DNA of 64,000 nt from positions 165,751 to 229,750 of the forward strand of contig JAFZQO010000049.1 in assembly GCA_017620335.1 (NCBI GenBank). The letters run 5' to 3'. This stretch comes from Bacteroidales bacterium (GTDB taxonomy: Bacteria > Bacteroidota > Bacteroidia > Bacteroidales > UBA932). Positions 35,496-45,277 of this stretch are shown here, piece after piece. Position 1 is the first letter of the stretch. Each line of letters begins with the position of its first letter. Both the position numbers and the translations under genes were made by a program. The notes beneath the pieces are model-generated. The model was not told where the DNA came from and searched no databases. It saw nothing but the letters and a program-made list of their open reading frames with translations.

Positions 35496-36524
35496 CTATC
35501 TGTTACGGGCACAAAGGACTCTCAAGTCAAATAGCCACGGCGCCCATCGCGTCAAAACCTTCATTACAAGATATGCAACCATAAGGCATACGGCGAAGAC
35601 AATTAATAGTCCCCAAACTGTACTCTCTGACAGGAATTTATGCACAATAAAACTGCAAATAATGGGCAAGGCGCCAGACATAAAGTAAAACCCGATGGAA
35701 TTCTGACCGATAAAAGTGAGTACCCTTGATTCAGGAAGAATGCGACACAATTCCACAAGTAGAACACATGCAATAAGGCTGGTCACCACCCCCAAGGGCT
35801 CTATGGAAAGAGTTGATATCGTCGGGGCAGCATGCTTGCAGAGTAGTATTATAGAAAAATAAGCCCCACACAAGATTAACTCCACCCACCATTTCAACAC
35901 CTTCCGTATTATTCTTTCATATCGCCAATACAGTCCCCCAAAAGCAAGGAACATAACGGCAATTATTCCCTGCCTGTATTCCCACCAATTCCTGGAAAAG
36001 ATTGTGATGTCATTATGTGCCATATAAATTCCAAGAGCACCTAAAGGAATCGCAATCACAGCATAAAACCAAATACTCTTACGACGAGTCATAAAAAGAA
36101 TCAGCAGGATAAGTTCCGCTACGACAAGGGCACTGGTAAACCAATAAGTCTGGCCACCAATCGTTTTGAAAAAAAAACTCGAATAATCAATGCTTCGTCC
36201 CCGTATCAAACTAGCCGGAATATATTCTATGATGGAAAAGAAAATTGAAGGTATCACTATCCGGAATATTATATTGAGAAATAGTGTCTTACCTCCACCG
36301 ATTAAATACTGGGAACCCGATTCAAGTATTTTTGGAGAGGACAGTTGCTTCCAGAACAACAAATATCCAGACACGAAGAAAAAAGCATTAACATAAAAAG
36401 GCAAATAGATAGAATGAACGAGTACTAACTTCGTCCCGTAATTACTTTGACAATGTGCTAGAAAAACGAAGATAATGCACAATGCCCTCAAAGCATTTAT
36501 CCAAGGAATATCTTTCTTTCCCAT
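35496..36524 (-). CDS. Membrane acyltransferase (acyltransferase 3 family, second copy)
   Basis: A 342-residue polytopic protein. PWINALRALCIIFVFLAHCQSN carries the conserved R-x10-H pattern of acyltransferase 3; YLPFYVNAFFFVSGYLLFWK follows. About ten membrane segments. It probably O-acylates the nascent glycan at the inner membrane. The ATG at 36524 is used; an earlier GTG is three codons upstream. It is about 1 kb from the second of the three beta-helix acyltransferases described below. Confidence 0.82.
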   Translation of the reverse strand: MGKKDIPWINALRALCIIFVFLAHCQSNYGTKLVLVHSIYLPFYVNAFFFVSGYLLFWKQLSSPKILESGSQYLIGGGKTLFLNIIFRIVIPSIFFSIIEYIPASLIRGRSIDYSSFFFKTIGGQTYWFTSALVVAELILLILFMTRRKSIWFYAVIAIPLGALGIYMAHNDITIFSRNWWEYRQGIIAVMFLAFGGLYWRYERIIRKVLKWWVELILCGAYFSIILLCKHAAPTISTLSIEPLGVVTSLIACVLLVELCRILPESRVLTFIGQNSIGFYFMSGALPIICSFIVHKFLSESTVWGLLIVFAVCLMVAYLVMKVLTRWAPWLFDLRVLCARNR

Positions 36525-36603
36525 TATTGACACAAGTCAGCTATACTTCTAATTCTCGTTGATGACATAGAAGAAACAAAATAATCCTCTAGTATTAACC
36601 ACA

Positions 36604-37380
36604 TTACTGCCCTCCTAAAACACTCTTAACCTCATCGTACATGACAAAGTCCTTACCATCCTCAAAATAAGAATCTAACACCTTTTCCTTATCAAGAATC
36701 CTTTTAATACAAGATATTATGGGTTTTGCGGGCACTCCTCCAAATAGCCAACCTTCACCTTTGTCACAATAATCTTTGTTAACTAAACTATTAGAAGCAA
36801 CTACGGAGAATGGGGGTAATTTCACCCCTTTGCCAACTGTTACGCCGTTAGCTAGCCAAACGTTATGTTCGAGAACAACTGCACTATTCTTATTATTAAT
36901 CCTTCCGTTTATTATCGAGTAATGAAAATTCGTATCAAATATTTGGCAATTCCATCCTATACGGCAATTGTCTCCTATTCTAATAGATTCTTTTGCATGA
37001 ATTTTAGTACAACGATTAACATAAATGTTACTTCCAAAGATTATTTCAGCACCTTTTGAAACCGAAAGGATACATCCTTGATCTAAAATAACGCCAGAGC
37101 CAAAACATATACTTCCCTTAACGCTCATGTATGTTTTGTATAACTGAGAGTGTCCAAATAAACTTGTATAAACCCCGCCACCAATCCGTACAGTTCCTGC
37201 TGCCTTACGCTCTAGTTTAATGCAACCACGGTGTAAATCTTCAAACTCAACATTCCCAAATAAAAACACGGGGAGTTTAATTGCGTCTTTGAAATCAAAG
37301 ATCTTAAGATTGAACCATAGAGTTTTTATACATCTAAAACGTAGTCTAAATATATTACTAATCACATTAAAAAACGACAT
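36604..37380 (-). CDS. Left-handed beta-helix acyltransferase (1 of 3)
   Basis: 258 residues. Hexapeptide-repeat region (about 95-220) seen as IxFGSxIYVNRCTKIHAKESIRIGDNCRIG-like steps, with NVWLANGVTVGKGVKLPPFSVVASNSLV and the closing GGVPAKPI typical of CatB/Wzx-locus O-acetyltransferases. The active-site His is likely in DTNFHYS. It would acetylate a sugar using acetyl-CoA in the cytoplasm. AT-rich like its neighbours. Confidence 0.82.
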   Translation of the reverse strand: MSFFNVISNIFRLRFRCIKTLWFNLKIFDFKDAIKLPVFLFGNVEFEDLHRGCIKLERKAAGTVRIGGGVYTSLFGHSQLYKTYMSVKGSICFGSGVILDQGCILSVSKGAEIIFGSNIYVNRCTKIHAKESIRIGDNCRIGWNCQIFDTNFHYSIINGRINNKNSAVVLEHNVWLANGVTVGKGVKLPPFSVVASNSLVNKDYCDKGEGWLFGGVPAKPIISCIKRILDKEKVLDSYFEDGKDFVMYDEVKSVLGGQ

Positions 37381-37427
37381 ATATATTATAAATGAGAAGA
37401 TTAAACGAATCAGTTACAATCGGTTCA

Positions 37428-38126
37428 CTATATACCCATATTACTACTTATTCTTTCATAACAGTAATTTGCAATAGTTTGCATACCATGCGCAGAAGGA
37501 TGAGGAAAATCATACATCTCAATAGTATCCTCAATCTCACGTAAATCAATAATAGGCAATTGATAATAACTCGCAGTCTGAATCATGACCTCTGCATATT
37601 TTGTGGTAATTCCCATAAGAATGATGCAATACACCTGGGGAGATTTTCGCATAGCCGCCCGTAAATATTTGTCATATGCTTGTGCAAACTGCATATCATT
37701 TAAACTATCATATGCACATGAGTAATCAGATAAGCCTATTGGCACATTGTTGTTAAAATCATTGTATCCCCCCACTAATAAAAGGCAATCGGTATCATCT
37801 AAAGACTCCACCAAAGATATCAAAGATGGGTAAGTCTTATGGGTGGAAGTAATCCTTCCCCCTGACCATGAGTTATTTTGGTAAAAGACAAAACCCTTTT
37901 TATTTGATAATTGCATCCACCAAGTTGAATCAACCGATAGGACATCACCCCGAGGATAATATGAATTATTATTTCCAACATATCCTTTATATGTTGAAAT
38001 GCTTGCCCCGACAACACTTACCCTTACTGGATCTACACTTATATCCTCAACACATGTTTTAGTACAGGAAATAGCCACCAGAAGTACATAAGAATAAAAA
38101 CAGATTCTAATAATTTGAGAAGCCAT
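37428..38126 (-). CDS. SGNH-hydrolase-like lipoprotein
   Basis: 232 residues, lipoprotein signal (ICFYSYVLLVAISCTK). SGNH-like blocks: VSVVGASISTYKGY (Ser), SWSGGRITST (Gly), LLVGGYNDFNN (Asn) and DFPHPSAHGM (Asp/His). It resembles other Bacteroidales surface lipoproteins predicted to act on acylated glycans. I start at the ATG at 38126; the longer frame to 38204 would put the signal inside the protein. It is the second of several such lipoproteins within this locus. Confidence 0.75.
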   Translation of the reverse strand: MASQIIRICFYSYVLLVAISCTKTCVEDISVDPVRVSVVGASISTYKGYVGNNNSYYPRGDVLSVDSTWWMQLSNKKGFVFYQNNSWSGGRITSTHKTYPSLISLVESLDDTDCLLLVGGYNDFNNNVPIGLSDYSCAYDSLNDMQFAQAYDKYLRAAMRKSPQVYCIILMGITTKYAEVMIQTASYYQLPIIDLREIEDTIEMYDFPHPSAHGMQTIANYCYERISSNMGI

Positions 38127-38211
38127 AATAAAGACTAATTCGGGGATGGATCCAGAAGAGCCGATCTTTTTGGCTATATTAGAGTATGATTTGGAATGTA
38201 ACAACTATAAA

Positions 38212-39312
38212 TTATGATTCCCAAATATTGGTCAACGCATCCCAAACGACATTAACTGAATACAATCTATTGACCCGGGATATTGCACGCTCAGAGAAAA
38301 CCTTAGCGGCATGTACATTTTTGTATAAATAACCGATATTATTCCGCAATGATTCTACCTCTTTAGGGGCTGACACTAGCCCACATGGCTCGTCTCCATA
38401 AATATCTAACATCTCAGGAATTGCTCCGACAGGTGTTGTAACAATAGAGCACCCACAAGCCATTGCTTCTATTATTACATTCGGAAAGCCTTCCGTATAT
38501 GTTGGAAGTGCGAATATACCCGACAAAAGCATTTCAGTAATAACACGTTCGTGGGGGATTTCTCCATGAAAAATGAGCCAATGCTGGTCGCCTACCAGTC
38601 GTTCTTTTACCTCTCTCAATATTTCAGGGGTAACATGGCCAACAATATGTAATTCTATTCCTGGAATTCCTTTACATGCCTCCAAAAGTTCGAATATTCC
38701 TTTAGTCGGGATTACATGTCCTACAAACAGAACTCTATTTGGCTCTCTGTTAATTATATTCTTTCGATAATTGATAAAACTCTTTACCTTTAGTGATAAC
38801 GGATTGGGGAGATAAAAGACACTTGTGTATCTCTCTTTTAATACGTTATATGATTGAATATCCATTACAATCGTCCGATCTGCGACAGAAATAACTCTAA
38901 CAAGAATCTTCCACTCCCAATTGCGATTATTATATAAATCCGGGATGCGCCCAAAATGAAAGTGAACCACAGTTTTAATCCCTAACCTCCTTGCTTTACA
39001 TAACAGGTAATAGTCCTTTAATAGACTTATAGAAGCACTTGTACATAAATGAATTACATCATACCCCCCCTGTTTTAGGATTTTACTTGTTTTCTTTATA
39101 TGATGAGAGTATTCCTTTGCTCCTGATATACACCTCGATATGAAACTCATCTTCGAGTCAACACGCGTCACTCTATCAAAAGGAATAATGGTTAATTCAA
39201 TTGTACTGCTAATTGAATCATAATACTCAACAATATTTCTAGCCCATACACCAATTCCGCTTTGAACGACTTCAGGACTACTATTATAGGGGGTACATAT
39301 GAGGACTCTCAT
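38212..39312 (-). CDS. Glycosyltransferase family 4
   Basis: 366 residues, GT-B fold. MRVLICTPYNSSPEVVQSGIG marks the acceptor domain; the donor site shows RVLFVGHVIPTKGIFELLEAC, HIVGHVTPE and LPTYTEGFPNVIIEAMACGCSIVTTPVGAIPE (E-x7-E motif). It transfers a nucleotide-activated sugar during repeat-unit assembly; the sugar is unknown. It is 4 bases downstream of the LicD gene and so operonic with it. Confidence 0.9.
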   Translation of the reverse strand: MRVLICTPYNSSPEVVQSGIGVWARNIVEYYDSISSTIELTIIPFDRVTRVDSKMSFISRCISGAKEYSHHIKKTSKILKQGGYDVIHLCTSASISLLKDYYLLCKARRLGIKTVVHFHFGRIPDLYNNRNWEWKILVRVISVADRTIVMDIQSYNVLKERYTSVFYLPNPLSLKVKSFINYRKNIINREPNRVLFVGHVIPTKGIFELLEACKGIPGIELHIVGHVTPEILREVKERLVGDQHWLIFHGEIPHERVITEMLLSGIFALPTYTEGFPNVIIEAMACGCSIVTTPVGAIPEMLDIYGDEPCGLVSAPKEVESLRNNIGYLYKNVHAAKVFSERAISRVNRLYSVNVVWDALTNIWES

Positions 39313-39316
39313 GTTA

Positions 39317-40138
39317 TTACAGTTTGGAAAAAGTATGACTTACGTGAGGTTTCTGTTTTTCGACAGGAGGAAGACTCAAATAATCTCCATATAACATAGA
39401 TAAATAAGAATCATACTCCTTTAACCCTAAAAGGGTTATATCCTCAAATAAATATCGTGTTTCTTTACCATACCACTCAACAGGTATTATCTCCTTTCCC
39501 TTCCACCGCCCTAATATATTACCACGATAACCGCCTGGTTCAATATTCTTTAGCTCTTTACCTATTCTTTTCTGAAGAAAAGTTGGAGACCCACAAATAA
39601 ATCGTAAAACTCTTTTAATGAGATGAATGAATCTGGAATAATTCACTTTTGTTGAATCAAGAAAAATATAGCCCATCAAAGCCTTTTTTCGCCATATTGA
39701 AGAGATATGCCGATCTCTATCTTTACAAAGACTTAATGGGAAAATATCTATATTTACACCAAGCTTTTCATCAATCGGCAATGAGATAGAGGGGTCGTCA
39801 ATGCATGTTTGCATATCTTCTATCTTTATATAGTTATATAGTACAGCTGGATGATTCCAACATGTACAACAGCGGTAAGGATAATGCAACTCCTTTCCCA
39901 AATAGCCAATCAATTCATCATAATATTCTATTGGGACCCCAAAATCCATATCATCATCCCATGGGATAAAACCCTTGTGTCTTATCGCGCCTAACATAGA
40001 TCCACCTAACATATAATAAGGAATACCGTGTTCAGAGCACACACGATCAAATTCCTTGGCAATAGAAAGAAGATGTGCCTGAACTTCCGCTATTTCTATC
40101 GGCCTATATTTGTTTACCTGTCCTTGTTTATCAATCAT
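39317..40138 (-). CDS. LicD-family phosphotransferase
   Basis: 273 residues. The LicD core is clear: YYMLGGSMLGAIRHKGFIPWDDDMDFGV, in which the DDDMD acids bind metal, followed by VNIDIFPLS. LicD proteins move a phospho-alcohol (phosphocholine in Haemophilus and pneumococcus, polyol phosphates in relatives such as fukutin) from a CDP-linked donor to a glycan. No choline kinase or uptake gene is present here; the cytidylyltransferase fusion at 47150-48490 is the candidate donor-forming enzyme. Confidence 0.88.
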   Translation of the reverse strand: MIDKQGQVNKYRPIEIAEVQAHLLSIAKEFDRVCSEHGIPYYMLGGSMLGAIRHKGFIPWDDDMDFGVPIEYYDELIGYLGKELHYPYRCCTCWNHPAVLYNYIKIEDMQTCIDDPSISLPIDEKLGVNIDIFPLSLCKDRDRHISSIWRKKALMGYIFLDSTKVNYSRFIHLIKRVLRFICGSPTFLQKRIGKELKNIEPGGYRGNILGRWKGKEIIPVEWYGKETRYLFEDITLLGLKEYDSYLSMLYGDYLSLPPVEKQKPHVSHTFSKL

Positions 40139-40203
40139 ATCTCATGATTGTATTAAGAATAGTTATTATATAAATACTAAACCATAGCTAGATAATAGTA
40201 AAT

Positions 40204-41286
40204 CTATGACTCAATCAGTTTAATATACCTTGTGATAAAAACTCGTTTATCGAACAGTTCTTCAGCGATCGATCTACTATTTACTGAAAACTGACTTCTC
40301 TCAGAATCGGAAAGATTAATGAAATTAATAAAAGAATTACAAATACTATCTATGTCGTTGGGGTCAAATAAGAAACCATTGACACCATCACGAACCATGA
40401 TACTATTGTCAGCCACATCACTTACAAGCATTGGCATTCCACAACAAATCGCTTCTGCAATAGAATTTGAAAAGCCCTCATAAATTGAAGGAAGACACGC
40501 CGCATGGAAATGTGACATTAGGACAAAGGGGTCTTTCACAGCAGGATGCATAAAAAACACATCCGTTACACATAAATCCTCTGCACTTTTCTTTACTATT
40601 TGATAATACGGATCATCTTCCTTGCTACCATACCAGTGAACTTGAAATTTAATCTTTGTTCTATCTTTTAATCTGGCCATGGCTTCAATAAAAAGGAGGG
40701 GGTTTTTCTGAGAAGAAAAGCGTGCAAAAATAACAAAATTCATACTTTCATTAGTGGAAGGATGGTGAACAGGAACATAATGCTGCAAATCAGTATAATT
40801 ATGAATTGTAACCAGTTTGGGACCTAGATTGGGGCGCTCATGAAGTATGAACCTCATTTGAGAAAAGCTATTAGAAACGATGTAGTCCGAACGATTATAC
40901 AAATAATGGATCAGGAGACGCATTGTAAAGTCTGGCTTACCAAAAGTTGTGTTTCTTTCACTACAAATAACCTTAATCTTTTTACTGCGGAATAATAGTG
41001 GGATTAATAATCTGACATTGCACATTTTTCTATAACTAATGACACAATCTGCATCTATAGTAAGAAAAAAAAAGAAAACACTTATGAATTTAATAAACCT
41101 GCTCTTCCCCTTTGCCAGTCGTTTTCTATTTATACTCGGAGATATATCATAATGATCAGAAACATCAGCATATGTCACAATAGATACATCGTAGCCCTCT
41201 TCTAATAAAAATTGAGCTAATAATACCATCTGATGCTCTGCCCCTCCACCTCCAAGTGATTCTGTAAAACAAATAATAGATTTCAT
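40204..41286 (-). CDS. Glycosyltransferase family 4
   Basis: 360 residues. ICFTESLGGGGAEHQMVLLAQ at the N-terminus is the standard GT4 glycine-rich start; VIFARFSSQKNPLLFIEAM and CLPSIYEGFSNSIAEAICCGMPMLVSDV hold the donor-binding E-x7-E. It acts in repeat-unit assembly on the lipid carrier. It is 65 bases upstream of the LicD gene. Confidence 0.9.
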   Translation of the reverse strand: MKSIICFTESLGGGGAEHQMVLLAQFLLEEGYDVSIVTYADVSDHYDISPSINRKRLAKGKSRFIKFISVFFFFLTIDADCVISYRKMCNVRLLIPLLFRSKKIKVICSERNTTFGKPDFTMRLLIHYLYNRSDYIVSNSFSQMRFILHERPNLGPKLVTIHNYTDLQHYVPVHHPSTNESMNFVIFARFSSQKNPLLFIEAMARLKDRTKIKFQVHWYGSKEDDPYYQIVKKSAEDLCVTDVFFMHPAVKDPFVLMSHFHAACLPSIYEGFSNSIAEAICCGMPMLVSDVADNSIMVRDGVNGFLFDPNDIDSICNSFINFINLSDSERSQFSVNSRSIAEELFDKRVFITRYIKLIES

Positions 41287-41335
41287 TAATTTTCCTAGAA
41301 ATACTACAGAATAATACTATCAAAAATGGGAAAAG

Positions 41336-41872
41336 CTATTTAACAATAAACGAGTCCTCAGGTAAAGAAAGAAGGTATTTCTTCTTTTCTTCTGGAGTCA
41401 TTTTTTTCGATCCCACATTATAACGCTTATTACGATGATAGAACTCCTCTGTTGAGCAGACTGGTTTTGCGGGATTCCCCGCAACCACAGTATGAGGGTC
41501 AACAGATTTTGTAACGATACTTCCCGCTGCAACAAGCGCTCCTTCTCCAACTGTAACACCAGGCATTATCTGAGAATAGGCACCAATATATGCCCAATCA
41601 CAAATCCTAACTTTACCAAAGAAATCAAATTCTGGATGATCTTTTCTCAAAACACGCGCACCTCCATGCGTATGAATTGAGACTCCATTAGTGAGAGCCA
41701 CGTTGTTTCCAATCGTAACAAGATAGGGTTCAGAACTCCAGTTTCGAGTCTCAATTTTACAGTTAGATCCAATAGTAACACCAATATGTTTTGCATATTT
41801 GATTGGAGACATGAATAAACTCCAGTATAATTTACGAAATGAAGAAAAAAAAGATTTTATAGGCATATTCAT
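41336..41872 (-). CDS. Left-handed beta-helix acyltransferase (2 of 3)
   Basis: 178 residues. Hexapeptide repeats (VTIGNNVALTNGVSIHTHGG, with the likely catalytic His; VRICDWAYIGAYSQIMPGVTVGEGALVAAGS) and the closing VVAGNPAKPV show an O-acetyltransferase of the maltose/galactoside acetyltransferase-like group. It is 12 bases downstream of the polymerase gene. Confidence 0.87.
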   Translation of the reverse strand: MNMPIKSFFSSFRKLYWSLFMSPIKYAKHIGVTIGSNCKIETRNWSSEPYLVTIGNNVALTNGVSIHTHGGARVLRKDHPEFDFFGKVRICDWAYIGAYSQIMPGVTVGEGALVAAGSIVTKSVDPHTVVAGNPAKPVCSTEEFYHRNKRYNVGSKKMTPEEKKKYLLSLPEDSFIVK

Positions 41873-41884
41873 ATCAGAGTTATA

Positions 41885-43069
41885 TTATTGAGTTTGAAGA
41901 ATTGCTGGTCTCGCGTTGCATATTAAACCCCAAAGTGCCCAATATAGCAAATCACCACTAGTAATACCAACATTATGCAACATAGATATAGCCACGAAAC
42001 CCAGAAAAGAAGCACTAGATACTACGTAAAAAAATGTCTTATCAGATACTTTCGATAATAGTAATCGAAAAGCATGGATTAACTGGCTGATTGTAATAAA
42101 GAGAATACAAATAAAGCCGACAAATCCTCCCATAATCCATGCACAAAGAAGTTGATTATGTGGGGCTAAACCAGAATCAAATAATCCCCCTAATAAGAAG
42201 TGCCCATCAATATAGTTTATAGTACTCCGATAAATAAGGTCACGATTTGTATAGTCGAATCCAATACTAAATCGGCTCTCACCATTCATCAAATGTTCAA
42301 ATAACGAACTACCTATAAAGGAGAAAGCGGCAAGAACAACAAATAAGATAAGCAGTCTGAAACTACGCTTTTTACTAACCATAACTCGAATGATAACTAC
42401 AAACGATAATAGCAGAAGAACATAAAAAGCTGCCCGCTGTTGAATCATGAAAGAACTCACAAACGAAATCACCCATGGAATCAGTCGAATAATACTAAAC
42501 CTTTTCCTTAGATAATACAACGATAAAAGCCCTACAACCATTATGAAATAGCCATTGAAGACATCTGTCACCATAATGCCGGGAAGAGATAGCCCATACG
42601 CTTCATCACCTTCCCCAAAGCTGTCAAGAAACTCTGTATCTACACTAAGTCCAATATAGTTTGGAATTGCCTTGATCATCGGTATGTTAAAGAACTGTCC
42701 AAAAGTCACAAAAGCATCGAACATACCAATAATAACTATCATATTTATAAAAAAAGAGAAGCCGTTATATTTCCTGACCAAAATCATGGTGGCCCAATAC
42801 CCGACATATGAGACTAAATAGTAGCCTATTAGCCTACGGCTAAATAATGAGAGAAAACCCGTATAAGCAGATGAAATGCCAAACATGACAATAAACAATA
42901 AAAAACTGGCATACCACTTATCCATAAAGAGTCGGCGATCCTCAAGAAAACAAACGAGAAACATAATTACCGTCATAATGTTCCTCGGAGTAAGACCCCA
43001 AAACAGACGAATACTTGTGAAAAGGATGGCCGATATGAAGAAAACTATGTAGAATACCTTAAACCGCAT
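41885..43069 (-). CDS. wzy: Wzy-like O-antigen/capsule polymerase
   Basis: A 394-residue protein with about ten to eleven hydrophobic segments, a long extracytoplasmic loop before the last third (GESRFSIGFDYTNRDLIYRS... region, with GLAPHNQLLCAWIMGG) as in O-antigen ligase/polymerase-family proteins. It would join repeat units in the periplasm. The ATG at 43069 follows the previous stop by four bases; a longer frame to 43177 would overlap the upstream gene. Polymerases of this type are poorly conserved, so the call rests on topology, the PHNxxL segment and context. Confidence 0.8.
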   Translation of the reverse strand: MRFKVFYIVFFISAILFTSIRLFWGLTPRNIMTVIMFLVCFLEDRRLFMDKWYASFLLFIVMFGISSAYTGFLSLFSRRLIGYYLVSYVGYWATMILVRKYNGFSFFINMIVIIGMFDAFVTFGQFFNIPMIKAIPNYIGLSVDTEFLDSFGEGDEAYGLSLPGIMVTDVFNGYFIMVVGLLSLYYLRKRFSIIRLIPWVISFVSSFMIQQRAAFYVLLLLSFVVIIRVMVSKKRSFRLLILFVVLAAFSFIGSSLFEHLMNGESRFSIGFDYTNRDLIYRSTINYIDGHFLLGGLFDSGLAPHNQLLCAWIMGGFVGFICILFITISQLIHAFRLLLSKVSDKTFFYVVSSASFLGFVAISMLHNVGITSGDLLYWALWGLICNARPAILQTQ

Positions 43070-43073
43070 AAGT

Positions 43074-43715
43074 TTATTGCTTATTAATAGGAAAGATCGG
43101 AGATGTTGTCTTATCAATATCAGATTTAACCACTTTTGCCGGATTCCCAGCAACAATCGAATTAGCCGGGACATCATGAGTTACAACAGAATGGGATGCA
43201 ACAATAGAATTATCACCAATAATGACCCCTTTTTGAATTCTAGAGTAACTGCCAATCAATACATTCTCCCCTATTATGATTGGTGCATTTGCTGAATATT
43301 TCGGCCTACGTTCTTCAGAACCATGAGGTGTATGACGCATGTAGCGGCGGTCATCTGGATTAATTGGATGATTATTATTATCTATTATTTCAACTCCGTA
43401 AGAAATAGCGGTATCACGGCCAATCTCAACTCGATTAACCGCAGTAATCTTAGAACCCCGTGCAATTTTACTCCATGGTTGCATTATCACTTTCCCTCCA
43501 GAATGTGATATAATAACCCCAAACATATCACAATGATCGTGAAGAATAATGTCTTCTTTTATTGAGCCATCAAACAATTGTATTCTAGAAGTAGCTTTGA
43601 AACTCTGGTGTTCTCCTATTAAAACCGCATTTTTCTTTATCCGTTGTTTAACAACTACTAACTTTAGATTCTCTCCCATTCTTCGAATAATAGAGAAAAC
43701 ACTCTTCTTACTCAT
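43074..43715 (-). CDS. Left-handed beta-helix acyltransferase (3 of 3)
   Basis: 213 residues. Beta-helix region with WSKIARGSKITAVNRVEIGRDTAIS, DNNNHPINPDDRR (probable active-site His), IIIGENVLIGSYSRIQKGVIIGDNSIV and the end IVAGNPAKVVKSDIDK. An acetyl-CoA-dependent sugar O-acetyltransferase. It lies 2 bases after the flippase gene. Confidence 0.87.
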   Translation of the reverse strand: MSKKSVFSIIRRMGENLKLVVVKQRIKKNAVLIGEHQSFKATSRIQLFDGSIKEDIILHDHCDMFGVIISHSGGKVIMQPWSKIARGSKITAVNRVEIGRDTAISYGVEIIDNNNHPINPDDRRYMRHTPHGSEERRPKYSANAPIIIGENVLIGSYSRIQKGVIIGDNSIVASHSVVTHDVPANSIVAGNPAKVVKSDIDKTTSPIFPINKQ

Positions 43716-43717
43716 AA

Positions 43718-45253
43718 CTAACGACGCTTAAATACTAATCTTCGAACAATACCTAAAACAGCTTCCCTTTCATGTCTATTTAACCCTATGTAATAAGCTG
43801 TCAAAATAGATAATACAACACCGAACAACGTTATACCCAACTTTGCCCATGTGTTATTCGCAAAATGCATCAAAGGAAGAACAATTAATGATGTAAGTAA
43901 AACTGAAAACAAAAGAGGAAATAACACATTACGAATATATCGTTTACCGGAAAAAGATTCTACCTCTTTATGTGCATAGGCTAAACGAATAAAAATAACG
44001 ACAAAGTTCAAAACCGCCTTTAACGAAATACATGCAACGATGGAAAAACCAAGCTTGAGTAACAAATAAAGCACTATAAGCTCAAGAAAATAAGCAATAG
44101 ACATTGCGACCTGATAACCCCTTATTCGCCCCGTGGAGAATATATTCATGTAAATCGGGGCAGACACAGCATTAAAGGCAGAAGCTACGATATATATAAT
44201 ACAAAATGAGTTCGAATAATCTGGGACCTTGTCAAGCCATAAATCCAAAACAAAGTCTATATTTAGCAACAGAGGGAAAGATACTATAAAGAAAAGGTAA
44301 AAAGAAATCTTCGCGGCATACTGAGTTAATGATGAAAGATAGTCACTATCTCCAGATGCGTAAGATTTTGTAATTTGAGGTTTGAATGCTGTTTGAAAAT
44401 TAGAAATAAGTCCTGTTACAGCATGATTAACTTGATGGCCGACACCTAACGCGGCGTTGACAGTCACAGAATGGAAAATATTAACCAGAATACTTGTTCC
44501 TTGGTTTGATCCAACTATAGCAAGTTGCCCCCATATAGTCCATCCGGAAAAACTAAAAATACTTTTAAACAATGATGTGTCCCAGAAATAAGAGTAATGA
44601 GTCTCAGGGTGTCTTCTAAAACAATACGTGACATTGAGAGTAATATTAATAATTGGGACAAGCATCATCAAGAAGCCATACAATATTAATCTATCAGAAT
44701 GCCAAAATAATAATAGAAAAGAAAAAACGAGCTTTAATACTGCATCCAGAATACTTAAAAAAGCAAAATAGCCCATTTTTTCATGTGAAATAATATCAGC
44801 GCTAAAAGGGACGGAAATAATACTTGTGCACAAAGCAACAACAGAGAATTGATAAATCCAGTTTGCAGCTATTTCTCTTCCCTCTGGAATATTTAGTTTC
44901 GAATTTAAAAACCATAATCCTACGGTTTCAGAAAGAACCAATAGAATGAAAGCAATAAAAAAATGAGTTGTTAAACAAACACTGAAAATGTTTTTAAGAT
45001 TATCTGTGTTACCTTTCCCAATCTCATAAGATAAAAAACGCTGAGTAGATTCTGCCATCGAAGACTTTAAGAAAGACATTAATGCGACAACTCCACCAAC
45101 TACATTATATAATCCATAATCGTCAAAACCAAGTGCCTTTAGAACAATTCTAGACGTATATAATGTGATCAGCATCGTCACAATCATGCGAACATAAAGC
45201 ACAATTGTGTTTTTTGCTATACGACTAGTATTATGATTGACTGATGGCATCAT
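43718..45253 (-). CDS. wzx: Wzx-like oligosaccharide flippase
   Basis: 511 residues with about 12-14 membrane segments, MATE/MOP superfamily. The start is NTIVLYVRMIVTMLITLYTSRIVLKALG with DDYGLYNVVGGVVAL, typical of bacterial Wzx and polysaccharide export proteins; the TESTQRFLSYEIGKGN pattern follows. It moves lipid-linked repeat units to the periplasm. With the Wzy polymerase it defines a Wzx/Wzy-dependent pathway for this locus. Two possible start Mets are adjacent. Confidence 0.9.
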   Translation of the reverse strand: MMPSVNHNTSRIAKNTIVLYVRMIVTMLITLYTSRIVLKALGFDDYGLYNVVGGVVALMSFLKSSMAESTQRFLSYEIGKGNTDNLKNIFSVCLTTHFFIAFILLVLSETVGLWFLNSKLNIPEGREIAANWIYQFSVVALCTSIISVPFSADIISHEKMGYFAFLSILDAVLKLVFSFLLLFWHSDRLILYGFLMMLVPIINITLNVTYCFRRHPETHYSYFWDTSLFKSIFSFSGWTIWGQLAIVGSNQGTSILVNIFHSVTVNAALGVGHQVNHAVTGLISNFQTAFKPQITKSYASGDSDYLSSLTQYAAKISFYLFFIVSFPLLLNIDFVLDLWLDKVPDYSNSFCIIYIVASAFNAVSAPIYMNIFSTGRIRGYQVAMSIAYFLELIVLYLLLKLGFSIVACISLKAVLNFVVIFIRLAYAHKEVESFSGKRYIRNVLFPLLFSVLLTSLIVLPLMHFANNTWAKLGITLFGVVLSILTAYYIGLNRHEREAVLGIVRRLVFKRR

Positions 45254-45277
45254 TACAAAAAACTAAAATCATAACAA